DNA of 64,000 bases from Acidobacteriota bacterium (GTDB lineage Bacteria; Acidobacteriota; Blastocatellia; RBC074): contig JACPYM010000007.1 of the NCBI GenBank assembly GCA_016196035.1, positions 1-64,000 of the forward strand. Direction: 5' to 3'. Position numbers and translations under genes: made by a program. This document shows positions 55,115-64,000 of the stretch, piece by piece. The notes under the pieces are model-generated. The model saw only the letters and a list, made by a program, of their open reading frames with translations, was not told where the DNA came from and made no database searches. Numbering within the stretch: position 1 is the stretch's first letter; each line of letters begins with the position of its first letter.

Positions 55115-57124
55115 ATGTCTGAACAAACCACGCTCGACCAACTTTCGATCAATACCATCCGCACACTGGCGATGGATGGCGTCCAAAAAGCCAACTCCGG
55201 CCACCCCGGCATGCCGATGGGCATGGCGCCCGCGGCCTATGTCGTGTGGACGCGGCTGTTGCGCCACAACCCGAAAAATCCGCGCTGGGCCAACCGCGAC
55301 CGCTTCGTGCTTTCGGCCGGGCACGGCTCGATGCTGCTCTATAGCTTGTTGTATCTGACCGGCTATGGAGATTACCCGCTCGATCAGTTGAAGCAGTTTC
55401 GCCAATGGGGCAGCCTGACGCCCGGCCATCCCGAAGTCGAACTTTCCACCGCGATTGAAACGACGACCGGCCCACTGGGACAGGGCTTTGCCAATGGTGT
55501 GGGCATGGCGATTGGCGCGAATTATCTGGCCGCATATTTCAACCGCGACGGGCACGAGCTATTTGACTATCACATTTACGCCATCGTTTCGGACGGCGAT
55601 CTGATGGAAGGTGTCTCATCCGAAGCCGCGTCTTTAGCTGGCCATTTGAAACTGGGCCGTCTGATTTACCTTTACGACGACAATCATATTTCGATTGACG
55701 GCAGCACGAATCTGGCCTTTACCGAAGACCGCGCCAAACGCTTTGAAGCTTACGGCTGGCACGTGCAAACCGTGACCGACGCCAACGACGTGACCGCGCT
55801 CGAAGCCGCCATCAAAGCTGCGCAAGCCGACGCGCGCCCTTCGATCATCTGCGTCAAATCGGTGATTGGGTTCGGCTCGCCCAACAAAGCAGGCACCTCC
55901 AAAGCCCACGGCGAACCGCTGGGCGCGGACGAAATCAAGCTGACCAAACAGAACCTCGGTTGGCCTTCCGAAGAGCCGTTCTTTGTGCCGGAAGAAGCCC
56001 TCAACAATTTCCGCCAATGCGTCACGCGCGGCGCGCAATTCGAGAACGACTGGCAAGCGAAATTCGATGCTTACGCCCAAGCACACCCCGAACTGGCCGC
56101 CGAGTTAAATACCTGGCTGAGCGGCGAATTGCCCGCCGGGTGGCAGGACGCCCTGCCCGTCTTTCCCGCCGACAAACCGATGGCGACGCGCGAGGCGTCC
56201 GGCAAAGCACTCAACGCTTTCGCCGCGAAACTGCCGATGTTGATTGGCGGCTCGGCGGATTTGCGTCCCTCCAATAACACCTGGATTGATGGTTCGGAAT
56301 CGTTTCAAGCCAGCAGCCCGCACGGCCGCAACTTCCATTTCGGCGTGCGCGAACACGCGATGGGTTCGGTGATGAATGGCATCGCGCGGACGCATCCGCT
56401 GATTCCTTTCGGCGGCACGTTCATGATCTTTTACGATTACATGCGCCCCCCTGTGCGCTTAGCCGCGATGATGGGCCTGGGCACGATTTACGTTTACACC
56501 CACGACAGTATCGGCCTGGGCGAAGACGGCCCCACACATCAACCCATCGAACAACTGGCTGGCATGCGCGCCGTGCCCGGGCTGACGCTGATCCGTCCCG
56601 CCGACGCCAACGAAACCGCTGTCGCCTGGCGCGTAGCAATTGCGCAACGACACAGCCCGACAGCGCTGGCCCTAACGCGGCAAAAGCTGCCGACCTTCGA
56701 CCGCACGAAATACGCTTCAGCAGAAGGACTGACCAAAGGCGCGTATGTGATGAGCGATTCGCCCACCGGCAAGCTGGACGTCATCCTCATCGGCACCGGC
56801 TCCGAAGTCGCCGTGGCGGTTGAAGCCCAAGATGCTTTGGCCCAAGCAGGTATCGGCGCGCGCGTCGTCAGCCTGCCCAGTTGGGAATTGTTTGATGCCC
56901 AGCCACAGGCCTATCGCGACGAAGTGCTGCCGCCCACCGTGACCGCGCGTGTGGCGATTGAAACAGGCGTTTCATTCGGCTGGGAGCGCTATGTTGGTTC
57001 TGGCGGCGTGGTGATTGGGATGGATCGGTTTGGCGCGTCTGCTCCAGTTCAAGTATTGATGGAGAAGTTTGGGTTTACGGCGGGGAATGTCGTGGCGAAG
57101 GTGAAAGGGCTGCTTGGAAAGTAG
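55115..57124 (+). CDS. tkt: Transketolase
   Basis: Transketolase moves two-carbon units between sugar phosphates in the pentose phosphate pathway, using thiamine diphosphate. The 669-residue protein is full-length. It has [20 protein letters not shown] near residue 30, the ThDP motif region VSDGDLMEG with later [10 protein letters not shown], the [19 protein letters not shown] segment of the pyrimidine domain, and [16 protein letters not shown]. Catalytic His residues are in these motifs. GGGGAGAGG precedes the ATG at 55115. It stands alone, flanked by the 45-bp hairpin and a small coiled-coil gene. Confidence 0.97.
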   Translation: MSEQTTLDQLSINTIRTLAMDGVQKANSGHPGMPMGMAPAAYVVWTRLLRHNPKNPRWANRDRFVLSAGHGSMLLYSLLYLTGYGDYPLDQLKQFRQWGSLTPGHPEVELSTAIETTTGPLGQGFANGVGMAIGANYLAAYFNRDGHELFDYHIYAIVSDGDLMEGVSSEAASLAGHLKLGRLIYLYDDNHISIDGSTNLAFTEDRAKRFEAYGWHVQTVTDANDVTALEAAIKAAQADARPSIICVKSVIGFGSPNKAGTSKAHGEPLGADEIKLTKQNLGWPSEEPFFVPEEALNNFRQCVTRGAQFENDWQAKFDAYAQAHPELAAELNTWLSGELPAGWQDALPVFPADKPMATREASGKALNAFAAKLPMLIGGSADLRPSNNTWIDGSESFQASSPHGRNFHFGVREHAMGSVMNGIARTHPLIPFGGTFMIFYDYMRPPVRLAAMMGLGTIYVYTHDSIGLGEDGPTHQPIEQLAGMRAVPGLTLIRPADANETAVAWRVAIAQRHSPTALALTRQKLPTFDRTKYASAEGLTKGAYVMSDSPTGKLDVILIGTGSEVAVAVEAQDALAQAGIGARVVSLPSWELFDAQPQAYRDEVLPPTVTARVAIETGVSFGWERYVGSGGVVIGMDRFGASAPVQVLMEKFGFTAGNVVAKVKGLLGK

Positions 57125-57247
57125 TTTTCAGCGATGCACCGTGCGGCAATTTTACCGGACTGTGCACCGTTTCTGTTTGGGGCTATGATGCGGGCGTTTC
57201 AATCAACAGGCCCAAGGGCAGCAAACGCAGGCAAAGGGAACCAACCA

Positions 57248-57619
57248 ATGACCAAGACACAAGTCTTGCTCACCGCCGCTGGCGTCATCGTCACCCTGAT
57301 CGTGGCCGTTTGGGGTATCACGGCGGGCTATATGAACCGGCTCATTGACCAAACAGAGCGCAACACCACGCGGCTGATCGAGCAGTTCGAGAAGCGGATG
57401 AACGAGAACGCCGGCCAGCTTGAGAAGCGCATGAGCGAGCGCGACGAAAAGCTAGTGGCGAAGATTGATGGCCTGCGCAACGAAATGCTCGCACGATTCG
57501 AAACAGTGCAGCACCAGCTTGAAGAATTGCAGCGGCAGAACACACAGCGCGCGCTGATCGAAAAAGACGTGGTGACTTTGACCGCCAAGGTTGAAATGTT
57601 AGAACGCCGCGCCGCTTGA
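57248..57619 (+). CDS. Small membrane-anchored coiled-coil protein
   Basis: The 123-residue product has one N-terminal membrane helix (VLLTAAGVIVTLIVAVWGIT), then a long charged coiled coil (RMNENAGQLEKRMSERDEKL, and EMLARFETVQHQLEELQRQN). No family was recognised; similar proteins are common next to toxin-antitoxin genes. The ATG at 57248 was chosen because the membrane segment follows at once. An upstream ATG would add a poorly supported Gly/Ala-rich segment. It precedes the BrnT-like toxin gene by 69 bases. Confidence 0.65.
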   Translation: MTKTQVLLTAAGVIVTLIVAVWGITAGYMNRLIDQTERNTTRLIEQFEKRMNENAGQLEKRMSERDEKLVAKIDGLRNEMLARFETVQHQLEELQRQNTQRALIEKDVVTLTAKVEMLERRAA

Positions 57620-57688
57620 GCGGCAGGCTGACGCGGCGGTCGAGACGAAGCCTGCCAAGCAACGGGCGGTGCAGAAAGGCAAGGCCAA

Positions 57689-57970
57689 GTGACCTTTGAG
57701 TGGAATGACGACAAGGCAGCGCGCAATGCCGCCAACCATCAGGGCGTGACATTTGAAGAAGCTGCGACGGTGTTTAATGACGCCGGTGTGATGATCGAAC
57801 CTGATTACGATCATTCAGAATATGAACAACGGTTTTGGGCTATCGGGTTTTCTGAGCAAGGGCGTATTTTGTTAGTGGTATTCGTGTATCGCGGCGAAAA
57901 CGTTCATCTCATTTCGGCGCGCAAAGCGACTCCGCGTGAAAGGACAAACTATGGAAATCAAACTGATTGA
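57689..57970 (+). CDS. brnT: BrnT family toxin
   Basis: The 93-residue product fits BrnT, an RNase toxin that arrests translation: FEWNDDKAARNAANHQGVTF at the start (family FEWDxxKAxxNxxKHGVSF), then EEAATVFNDAG, and VYRGENVHLISARKATPRER at the end. The start is GTG at 57689. BrnT is usually followed by the CopG-like antitoxin BrnA. The gene that follows overlaps it by 20 bases and is not an obvious BrnA. The usual Lys in KHG is missing (ANHQG). Confidence 0.88.
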   Translation: MTFEWNDDKAARNAANHQGVTFEEAATVFNDAGVMIEPDYDHSEYEQRFWAIGFSEQGRILLVVFVYRGENVHLISARKATPRERTNYGNQTD

Positions 57971-58208
57971 CGAAGACGAAGACAATGCTGACGATTTCGG
58001 TGCGGCTGAATACAGCCCGCGTGCGCCGCAGACAGAGCAAGAGCGCCAGCACCACGCCCACGCTAAAGAATTACAGGCTAAATTCCGCGCCCAAGCCACT
58101 GCACACTATGTGCGCCTGGCCGACGATCTAACTCAAGCCTTCCCAACGCCCGAAGCCGTCAATGACGCTTTGCGCCAAGTGCTGCGCGAAAGGCAGATGG
58201 CGGCGTAG
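57951..58208 (+). CDS. Putative antitoxin partner of BrnT
   Basis: The 85-residue acidic product has an Asp/Glu-rich N-terminus (KLIDEDEDNADDFGAAEYSP), a charged helical centre, and FPTPEAVNDALRQVLRERQ at the C-terminus, which may be a short helix-turn-helix-like or ribbon-helix-helix tail. It lacks the recognisable BrnA signature. AAAGGA upstream and the ATG at 57951 overlap the toxin's last codons, the usual order for a coupled toxin-antitoxin pair. Its acidity fits neutralisation of a basic toxin. Confidence 0.6.
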   Translation: MEIKLIDEDEDNADDFGAAEYSPRAPQTEQERQHHAHAKELQAKFRAQATAHYVRLADDLTQAFPTPEAVNDALRQVLRERQMAA

Positions 58209-58336
58209 CAGGTTGGGATAACTTTTTTTGAGACGGGCCGGGACATACCCGGAACCAGGCGCATCTTTGACAATTAGGCAGGACGGGGCAGAACTCAACG
58301 TTTTAGACTCGTATGTGTCCGTGAATGTGTCTGTAA

Positions 58337-58365
58337 AGCAAAACGGGCATCTTGGTGATGCCCGT
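58337..58365 (-). terminator. Intrinsic terminator for tRNA-Pro
   Basis: On the minus strand ACGGGCATC pairs with GATGCCCGT and is followed by TTTTGCTTT. It lies 20 bases beyond the 3' end of the tRNA-Pro gene, as expected. Confidence 0.8.
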
Positions 58366-58384
58366 AAATGGTTGATGTAGCTAA

Positions 58385-58458
<74 letters not shown>

Positions 58459-58587
58459 TACTGCGCGGCCATTATACATACGCGTTGGGCAAGTTCAAAT
58501 TGCGGGTTGGGTGGATTGACTCGCTGGCGCAGATCAGAGACGATTAGGCACCCTAAAACTCCACTCCCCCATTGCACGGAGGAACCA

Positions 58588-59148
58588 TTGAAAAACAAGT
58601 TTATGCAAGTCTCCGCCACTGTAGGTCGCACCGGATTGGTTTGTCTCTTGGTGTGTTTGCTAGTTGGCCCGGCGGCATTCGCGCAAAAGAAACACAAGAG
58701 CACAAGCACCAAACCGCGCACCAGCGCACCCACACCGACACCCACGCCGCCGCCAGTCAACCTGAGCACCGAGGCTGGTTATGTCGCCGAGCAACTGAAA
58801 ATCGTCACGCGCTTCGTTTACGTTTACGGCAAGATCGCCAATGGCCTCGAATTGGCGGAAGAGCAATCGCGGCGCGGCGAGTTGTCGCCTGCGGCGGAAG
58901 CCAAAAATCGCCAGACCAAAGAGGCCGTGGCTACCAACATCAGTGGTGTGCGCACCGGGCTGGAAACCTTGTCGAAGCGGTTCCAGGCCAATGCCCGCTT
59001 ACAGGTGCAGTATCTGAAATTGTCGTATGCCGCCGAATCGGCGGCGAATGCGGAGCGGCTGGTGGCCGGTGGCCGCTTTGATGAAGCCGGCAAAAGTCTG
59101 GTGCAAGCGGTGGAACGCTTAACCGATGTGTTGATCGCTTTGCGTTGA
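58588..59148 (+). CDS. Secreted helical protein of unknown function
   Basis: The 186-residue product has a signal peptide (TGLVCLLVCLLVGPAAFAQ), a Lys/Ser/Thr/Pro-rich spacer (KHKSTSTKPRTSAPTPTPTP), and a helical domain (GYVAEQLKIVTRFVYVYGKI, then LETLSKRFQANARLQVQYLK) of four or more helices. No family was recognised. GGAGG at 58578-58582 fits the TTG at 58588; an ATG at 58603 is the alternative. It is convergent with the cysteine desulfurase gene, 15 bases away. Confidence 0.7.
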   Translation: MKNKFMQVSATVGRTGLVCLLVCLLVGPAAFAQKKHKSTSTKPRTSAPTPTPTPPPVNLSTEAGYVAEQLKIVTRFVYVYGKIANGLELAEEQSRRGELSPAAEAKNRQTKEAVATNISGVRTGLETLSKRFQANARLQVQYLKLSYAAESAANAERLVAGGRFDEAGKSLVQAVERLTDVLIALR

Positions 59149-59163
59149 GTCTGTCATCAACCG

Positions 59164-60372
59164 CTAGCCTGGCACCGCGTTCAGTTGTTTTTGTTTGGCT
59201 AAGGGCGAAAGCTGGCGCAGCTTTTCGACCAGCGGGGGCAGGATTTCCAACACGTAATCCACTTCTTCTTTTGTATTGTCTTTGCCCAGGCTGAAGCGCA
59301 ACGCGCCCCGCCCGTTATCCTGATTCAGCCCCAAAGCCACCAACACATGCGATGGTTCGACCGAACCGGAAGCGCAGGCCGAACCGGTCGAGACGGCAAT
59401 GCCTTTCAAGTCGAGTGAAATCTGCAAGCCTTCGCCTTCGACAAAATCAAAATTGAAATTGGCGACGTGCGGCAAGCGTTGTTGTGCATCGCCGTTGCGC
59501 GCGATGTCGGGAATTTTTTCGAGCAGGCCCGCTTCCAAATAATCGCGCAGCCCGCGCAACTGCTCGCTGCGTTCGGCTAAATTCAGCCGCGCTAATTCCG
59601 CTGCCTTGCCAATACCGACAATCAACGGAACGCTCTCAGTGCCCGCGCGCCGGTCGCGTTCGTGATGCCCGCCGTGCATTTGGCTGGTGAGCCGCACGCC
59701 TTTGCGCACATAAAGCACGCCGATGCCTTTGGGGCCATGAAATTTGTGCGCGGTCAGTGCCAGTAAATCCACGCCGAGCGCCTGTACATCCACGGGCGCT
59801 TTGCCGATGGATTGCACCGCGTCGGTGTGCAGGTATAAGTGGCGCTGGCCTGCCGCGCGCCGTTCTTTGATTAGCGCCGCGATGTCCGCAATGGGTTGCA
59901 GCGTGCCGATCTCGTTGTTGGAATGCATCAGCGTGACCAGCACGGTGTCGTCGCGCAACGCGGCTTTGACATCGCTGAGCCGCACGATGCCTTCGTGATA
60001 AACCGGCAGACGCGTCACCGTCCAGCCCTGCTTTTCGAGTTCCGCGCACGAAGCCAGCACGGCCGGATGTTCGATTTGCGACGTAATGATGTGTTGGCCC
60101 GCGGCGGCGTGCGCGGCGGCGATACCCTTGATTGCCAGGTTGTCGGCTTCGGTGCCGCCCGAAAGAAAGGTGATCTCAGACGGTTGTGCGTTGATGAGTT
60201 GGGCGACCTGCTGGCGTGCCGTTTCGATGGCTTGTTTGGCTTGCTGCCCCCAGCGATGCGTGCTTGAAGCATTACCAAAAGCTTCGCTGAAGTAAGGCAG
60301 CATCGCCTGTACGACTGCGTCATCCACGCGCGTGGTGGCGCTATTATCCAAATAGATTTGTTTGCTTGTCAT
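59164..60372 (-). CDS. Cysteine desulfurase (IscS/NifS class)
   Basis: This PLP enzyme removes sulfur from cysteine for Fe-S cluster and tRNA thiolation pathways. The 402-residue protein has YLDNSATTRVDDAVVQAML at the start, LSGGTEADNLAIKG, DAVQSIGKAPVDVQALGVD, the PLP lysine in ALTAHKFHGPKGIG, and the mobile active-site cysteine in STGSACASGSVEPSH. All appear intact. AGGAG precedes the ATG at 60372. It is not next to iscU or other Fe-S genes, so it may serve tRNA modification, but that cannot be decided here. Confidence 0.95.
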   Translation of the reverse strand: MTSKQIYLDNSATTRVDDAVVQAMLPYFSEAFGNASSTHRWGQQAKQAIETARQQVAQLINAQPSEITFLSGGTEADNLAIKGIAAAHAAAGQHIITSQIEHPAVLASCAELEKQGWTVTRLPVYHEGIVRLSDVKAALRDDTVLVTLMHSNNEIGTLQPIADIAALIKERRAAGQRHLYLHTDAVQSIGKAPVDVQALGVDLLALTAHKFHGPKGIGVLYVRKGVRLTSQMHGGHHERDRRAGTESVPLIVGIGKAAELARLNLAERSEQLRGLRDYLEAGLLEKIPDIARNGDAQQRLPHVANFNFDFVEGEGLQISLDLKGIAVSTGSACASGSVEPSHVLVALGLNQDNGRGALRFSLGKDNTKEEVDYVLEILPPLVEKLRQLSPLAKQKQLNAVPG

Positions 60373-60604
60373 AGCTCGTCTCCTGCGGTCACAGCATAGA
60401 TTTCAGACGGGCAATGTCAAGCAGGCAGGGTCTATGTATGCTCCGAAAATTTGCCACCGAGGCACAGCGGACGATCTGGCAGCGTGTGTTGTGTCCGGAG
60501 CCAAAGTCTCACAGGGTAAAGGTTTTTTTTTCTGCCCCCCAAACAACCTGTGCTGCTGTGGCTGAGCCTGACTAGACCTTGCTGTAGCAGGCCACCGCTG
60601 GTTT

Positions 60605-63600
60605 TCAGAGTCCGCCTATGTTCATGCGCCCAGCCAGGCTGGCAATCACCGCGATTAGCTCGGCGGCCTCGACCGGCTTGGATACGTGCATTTGGAAGCC
60701 AGCCGCCAGCGCCCTGGTGCGATCCGCGCTGCGGCTGTAACCGGTGAGCGCCACCGCCGGTATTTCGCCGCCTTGCGCGGCTGGCAGCGCCCGCAGCTTT
60801 CTGAGGAGGGCGTAACCATCTACTTCCGGCATCCCAATATCCGAAACCAGGATTGCCGGCGGCCATTGCGCAATGACTTCTAAGACCTCCGCCGCCGAGG
60901 CGCAGGCTCTTACGTCCGCGCCGCGCTGCTCCAACATGGTCAACAACAAGTCGCGTGAACCCGCCTCATCGTCCACCACCAAAATGCGCAAGCCATCCAG
61001 CCGAATCGCCTCAGCGAGGGCCGCGATGGATGCGCCGCTGGCGTCTGCCGCTTTGAATTCAGTGCTTTCTTTCTGCCGGTCTCTGATGGGCAGCGTTACG
61101 GTAAAGGTCGCGCCCTGTCCGTCGCCCGGACTATCGGCGTGCACTGTTCCGCCGTGTAATTCCACCAAGTGGCGCACAATCGCCAGCCCCAGGCCCAGTC
61201 CGCCATATTTGCGTTCGCTGCTGGTGTTGGCCTGACTGAAGCGGTCGAAGACATAGGGCAGAAACTCCGGGCTGATGCCCGCGCCTGAATCGCGCACAGT
61301 GAGCCGCAAGTGGCTGTCGGCACGCGCCAGGCCGATCTCGATGCGCCCGCGATGGGGGGTGAACTTGACCGCGTTTGACAGCAGGTTCCAGACAATCTGC
61401 TGCAAGCGCGCCGGGTCGCCTGAAACCTCGCCGTCCTGGGTGGCGAGCTGCCAGCGCAGTTGAATCGCTTTGGCTTCCGCCGCCGGACGAATCGAGTCGA
61501 GCGCCGTCTCGACGATCTGCCGCAGTTCCAGCGGGCGAACATTCAACGTGAGTTTGCCGGTGATGATGCGCGAGGTGTCCAACAGGTCTTCGATAAGTTG
61601 CGCTTGCGTCTGGGCATTGCGTTCGATGGTTTCGAGCGCGCGTTCGGTGGCGGCCTGATCAAGTTGGCCCGTGCGCAATATCTGCACCCAACCCAGGATC
61701 GCATTGAGCGGCGAGCGAATTTCGTGCGAGATCATGGCGACGAATTCATCTTTGGCGCGGCTGGCCGTTTCGGCTTGCTCACGGGCAGCGCGCTCGCTGA
61801 CCAGGAGTTGGGCGCGCTCGTCTTCACTACGCTTACGCTCGGTCACGTCGCGCAGGATTACGGTGAAGAGCTTTTGACCATCGGCTTCCATGTGCGAAAT
61901 GGAGGCTTCGATGGGAAACTCTTCGCCGTTTGTGCGCAAGCCGCTCAACGCGCCTAGCGCTCCCATGCGGCGGCTGGTGACCCCCGTCGTGCCGAAGCTC
62001 CCGATGTGCTGGCGGTGGGCGTCACGAAAACGCGCTGGAATAAACCGGTCGAGCGAGCCACCACGCGCTTCACCGCCTGAGCAGCCAAACATCTGCTCGG
62101 CGGCGGGATTGAACAACAGGATGCGTTGCGCGGCATCTACGACGATGACGGCATCCATTGCCGAATTGATCAATCCGGCCAAGCGCGCTTCACTCCCGCG
62201 CAAAGCTTCCTCTGCCCGTTTGCGCTCCGTAATGTCCATCCCACCTGCGAGCGCGCCCCGCACTTTGCCTGCCGAATCGTAAAGCGGAGCGGCGTGCATG
62301 AGAAGGTGAACGCGCCGCCCATCGCTCAGGACCAGTTCGTACTCTTCATCCTGAACCAGGACCCGTTCATGCGCCGCCCGCTGCATCGGCAATTGCTCGG
62401 GTGGAACATCCACGCCAGCGCGCAACGTGCGATAAACGACCGCCTCGCTGGCTGGGGTACTGCGCGAGACATTTCCTCCGGCGGAAGCGCCCAGCAGAGC
62501 GTTGGCCACAGGGTTGCCGACGATGTGTTTGCAGTCGGGATCGTCAGACCGCCAGATGGGGGTTGGCATAGTCGCAAACAGCGCTTCTAACTCTTTGGCG
62601 CGCGCTCGCTCGCGGGCCTCGCTTGCACGCAACGCTTCCTCCGCCCGCTTGCGCTCGGTGATGTCCATGTTCGTCTCGAGCACGGAGCCGGGCTGCCCTT
62701 GCGCGTCGCATTCCAGCACCCAGCAACTGAGCACGGTCACAAGCTGACCGTCCTTGCACGTGTGGATCAGTTCGCCTTGCCAACGGCGGTTGCGGCGCAA
62801 GTCGGTGACGATCTCAGGGAGCGGTTTGGGAAAGACGGTTTTGAAGAGCGTGTGCGTGACTTGGCCCAGCGCTTCCTCGCTCGTCCACCCGTAGAGTTCC
62901 GCCGCCGCGCGATTCCAGCGCATGATATGGTCTTGCGCGTCGCGCACGATGATGGCATCGAAGCCGGAATCAAGCATCCGGGCCAGTTCAACGAGCAAAG
63001 CGCGTTCTTTTTCGACCTGGCGGCGCTCGGTTATATCGCGGAAGATCAGCACTGCGCCAATGACCTTTCCTTCAGCATCTTTGATGGGCGCGCCGCTGTC
63101 ATCAATTGGGATTTCTGCCCCATCCCGTGCGATCAGCAGCGTGTGATTTGCCAGGCCGACAATGATGCTTTCCTGCATCGCCCGCAGCGCCGGATTCTCG
63201 ACCGGCTGGCGCGTTTCTTCGTTGATGATGTGGAAGACCTTTTCTAACGGTAGGCCCGCCGCCTCAGTGTTTTGCCAGCCAGTCAACGTTTCCGCCACCG
63301 GGTTCATAAACGTCACCTGGCCGTGGGCGTCAGTGGCAATCACCGCATCCCCGATGCTGCTGAGGGTGACGCGGTAGCGTTCGCGTTGTTCCCGCTCTCG
63401 GGCTTCACTCGCTTCGGTTTTCCGGCGCGCCCGATGCAGGCTTTCGGCCAGCCAACAGTTGAACACACCCGCCAGCGTAAAAATGATCAATTGTGCTGGT
63501 GCCGTCGGCTCTGTCACCACGAATGAAAATTGCGGCGGAAGAAAGACGTACCAGGTCGTGATGGCGCTGAGCACGGTCGCCAGCAGCCCTGGCCCCATCC

Positions 63601-63763
63601 CGCCAAACCACGCACACAGGACAACCGTCGGTAAATAAATAATGAACGGCGCTCTGAGTTCAAGGATTGGGTCGAGCGCAAACCGCAAGAGCGTGGCGAG
63701 CGTTACCGCCACGATCGTAAAGGCATAGCGCGTTACAAACGTAGGATTACGGGAGAAGATCAT
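60605..63763 (-). CDS. Hybrid sensor histidine kinase with multiple PAS domains and receiver
   Basis: The 1052-residue protein starts with a DUF4118-type membrane module (about residues 1-110, with FIIYLPTVVLCAWFGGMGPG), followed by about four PAS domains (signatures ISDAVIATDAHGQVTFMNPV-like and VITDRKRAEEAL-like linkers). It then has HisKA with ISHEIRSPLNAILGWVQIL (His near 678), HATPase with GLGLGLAIVRHLVELHGGTV, and a C-terminal receiver whose Asp near 972 lies in LVSDIGMPEVDGY. No output domain follows, so phosphate is probably passed to another protein. AGGAGG lies 5 bases upstream of the ATG at 63763. No cognate regulator is adjacent. Confidence 0.93.
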   Translation of the reverse strand: MIFSRNPTFVTRYAFTIVAVTLATLLRFALDPILELRAPFIIYLPTVVLCAWFGGMGPGLLATVLSAITTWYVFLPPQFSFVVTEPTAPAQLIIFTLAGVFNCWLAESLHRARRKTEASEAREREQRERYRVTLSSIGDAVIATDAHGQVTFMNPVAETLTGWQNTEAAGLPLEKVFHIINEETRQPVENPALRAMQESIIVGLANHTLLIARDGAEIPIDDSGAPIKDAEGKVIGAVLIFRDITERRQVEKERALLVELARMLDSGFDAIIVRDAQDHIMRWNRAAAELYGWTSEEALGQVTHTLFKTVFPKPLPEIVTDLRRNRRWQGELIHTCKDGQLVTVLSCWVLECDAQGQPGSVLETNMDITERKRAEEALRASEARERARAKELEALFATMPTPIWRSDDPDCKHIVGNPVANALLGASAGGNVSRSTPASEAVVYRTLRAGVDVPPEQLPMQRAAHERVLVQDEEYELVLSDGRRVHLLMHAAPLYDSAGKVRGALAGGMDITERKRAEEALRGSEARLAGLINSAMDAVIVVDAAQRILLFNPAAEQMFGCSGGEARGGSLDRFIPARFRDAHRQHIGSFGTTGVTSRRMGALGALSGLRTNGEEFPIEASISHMEADGQKLFTVILRDVTERKRSEDERAQLLVSERAAREQAETASRAKDEFVAMISHEIRSPLNAILGWVQILRTGQLDQAATERALETIERNAQTQAQLIEDLLDTSRIITGKLTLNVRPLELRQIVETALDSIRPAAEAKAIQLRWQLATQDGEVSGDPARLQQIVWNLLSNAVKFTPHRGRIEIGLARADSHLRLTVRDSGAGISPEFLPYVFDRFSQANTSSERKYGGLGLGLAIVRHLVELHGGTVHADSPGDGQGATFTVTLPIRDRQKESTEFKAADASGASIAALAEAIRLDGLRILVVDDEAGSRDLLLTMLEQRGADVRACASAAEVLEVIAQWPPAILVSDIGMPEVDGYALLRKLRALPAAQGGEIPAVALTGYSRSADRTRALAAGFQMHVSKPVEAAELIAVIASLAGRMNIGGL

Positions 63764-63864
63764 TTCGCCTCCTGAGTTGTTTGGATGAGTGGGTGACCGG
63801 CGAACTTTATCATAGGCACAGCGGAAGATTAAGAAAGGGGACTTAGATCAGTTTGCAATTGCGT

Positions 63865-64000
63865 GTACGGGCAGCGTGGGGGGTGCGGTACCGCGCGCGT
63901 GAGCAAGCGGAGGCGCTGCCCTGCTGCCAATTCGCCTCACTTGACGCGCCGCTTGCTCACGCGCGCGGTACCGCACCGCCGTTCAGTGGTTTTCCCGTAC
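63865..64000 (+). repeat. Family A hairpin element, cut by the window edge
   Basis: Inner arms 63882-63910 and 63949-63977 are exact 29-bp complements starting GGTGCGGTACCGCGCGCGTG. The right tip has CTCACTTGACGCGCCG, shared with copies at 43925 and 1420. Outer arms begin with GTACGGG and end with CCCGTAC at the last base of the window, so the element probably continues beyond it. Confidence 0.85.

Overview
The window looks like one chromosomal segment of an Acidobacteriota bacterium, most likely a Blastocatellia-type soil lineage. Pointers are a TIGR03437-type C-terminal domain on a secreted metalloprotease (51709-54875), an ECF sigma factor of the TIGR02999 type next to a Pkn2-like membrane kinase (6968-9220), many secreted proteins, and long hairpin-forming repeats in many intergenic gaps. 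The taxonomic call is inference from gene content. No rRNA or CRISPR array was seen. Two tRNAs are present: Ile with CAU anticodon (+) and Pro with TGG anticodon (-).

Layout. 1-724: decayed ends of a restriction endonuclease and a DNA adenine methylase. 742-6491: plsY, spoVR, a SEC-C protein and a PpiD-like foldase. 6968-19228: a co-directional block of sigma factor, Ser/Thr kinase, DUF4384 protein, secreted caspase-like protease, M48 metalloprotease, second caspase-like protease and a WD40-caspase fusion. 19356-21621: three secreted proteins on the opposite strand. 21899-25769: panC, a polytopic membrane protein and ychF. 26100-34386: a SWIM / DUF5691 / MoxR ATPase / DUF5682 / VWA operon, interrupted by a GxxExxY gene inside a 39-bp inverted-repeat cassette. 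34665-46664: an APC permease, DUF1992, tRNA-Ile, a dead IS256-type transposase, metH, a lipoprotein, a Uma2 nuclease, a Tat-exported isomerase-like protein, formiminotransferase-cyclodeaminase and a secreted protein. 46803-64000: gamma-glutamyltransferase, a response regulator, an NTPase, an FGE-like lipoprotein, the frameshifted metalloprotease, transketolase, a BrnT toxin pair, tRNA-Pro, a cysteine desulfurase and a hybrid histidine kinase.

Three things stand out. First, the 6968-19228 block joins an alternative sigma factor and a membrane kinase to three exported caspase-fold proteases and an exported M48 peptidase. The three caspase proteins, and no other protein read in this window, carry the identical heptapeptide RGVGTKK in linker regions. 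Second, the 26100-34386 operon looks like a conserved but uncharacterised ATPase-VWA machine, and it has received a compact nuclease-like cassette. Third, the gaps hold at least two families of long inverted repeats. One is a MITE/REPIN-like element of about 170-180 bp, with copies near 34420, 43925, 48629 and 63865 and a half copy at 1420.
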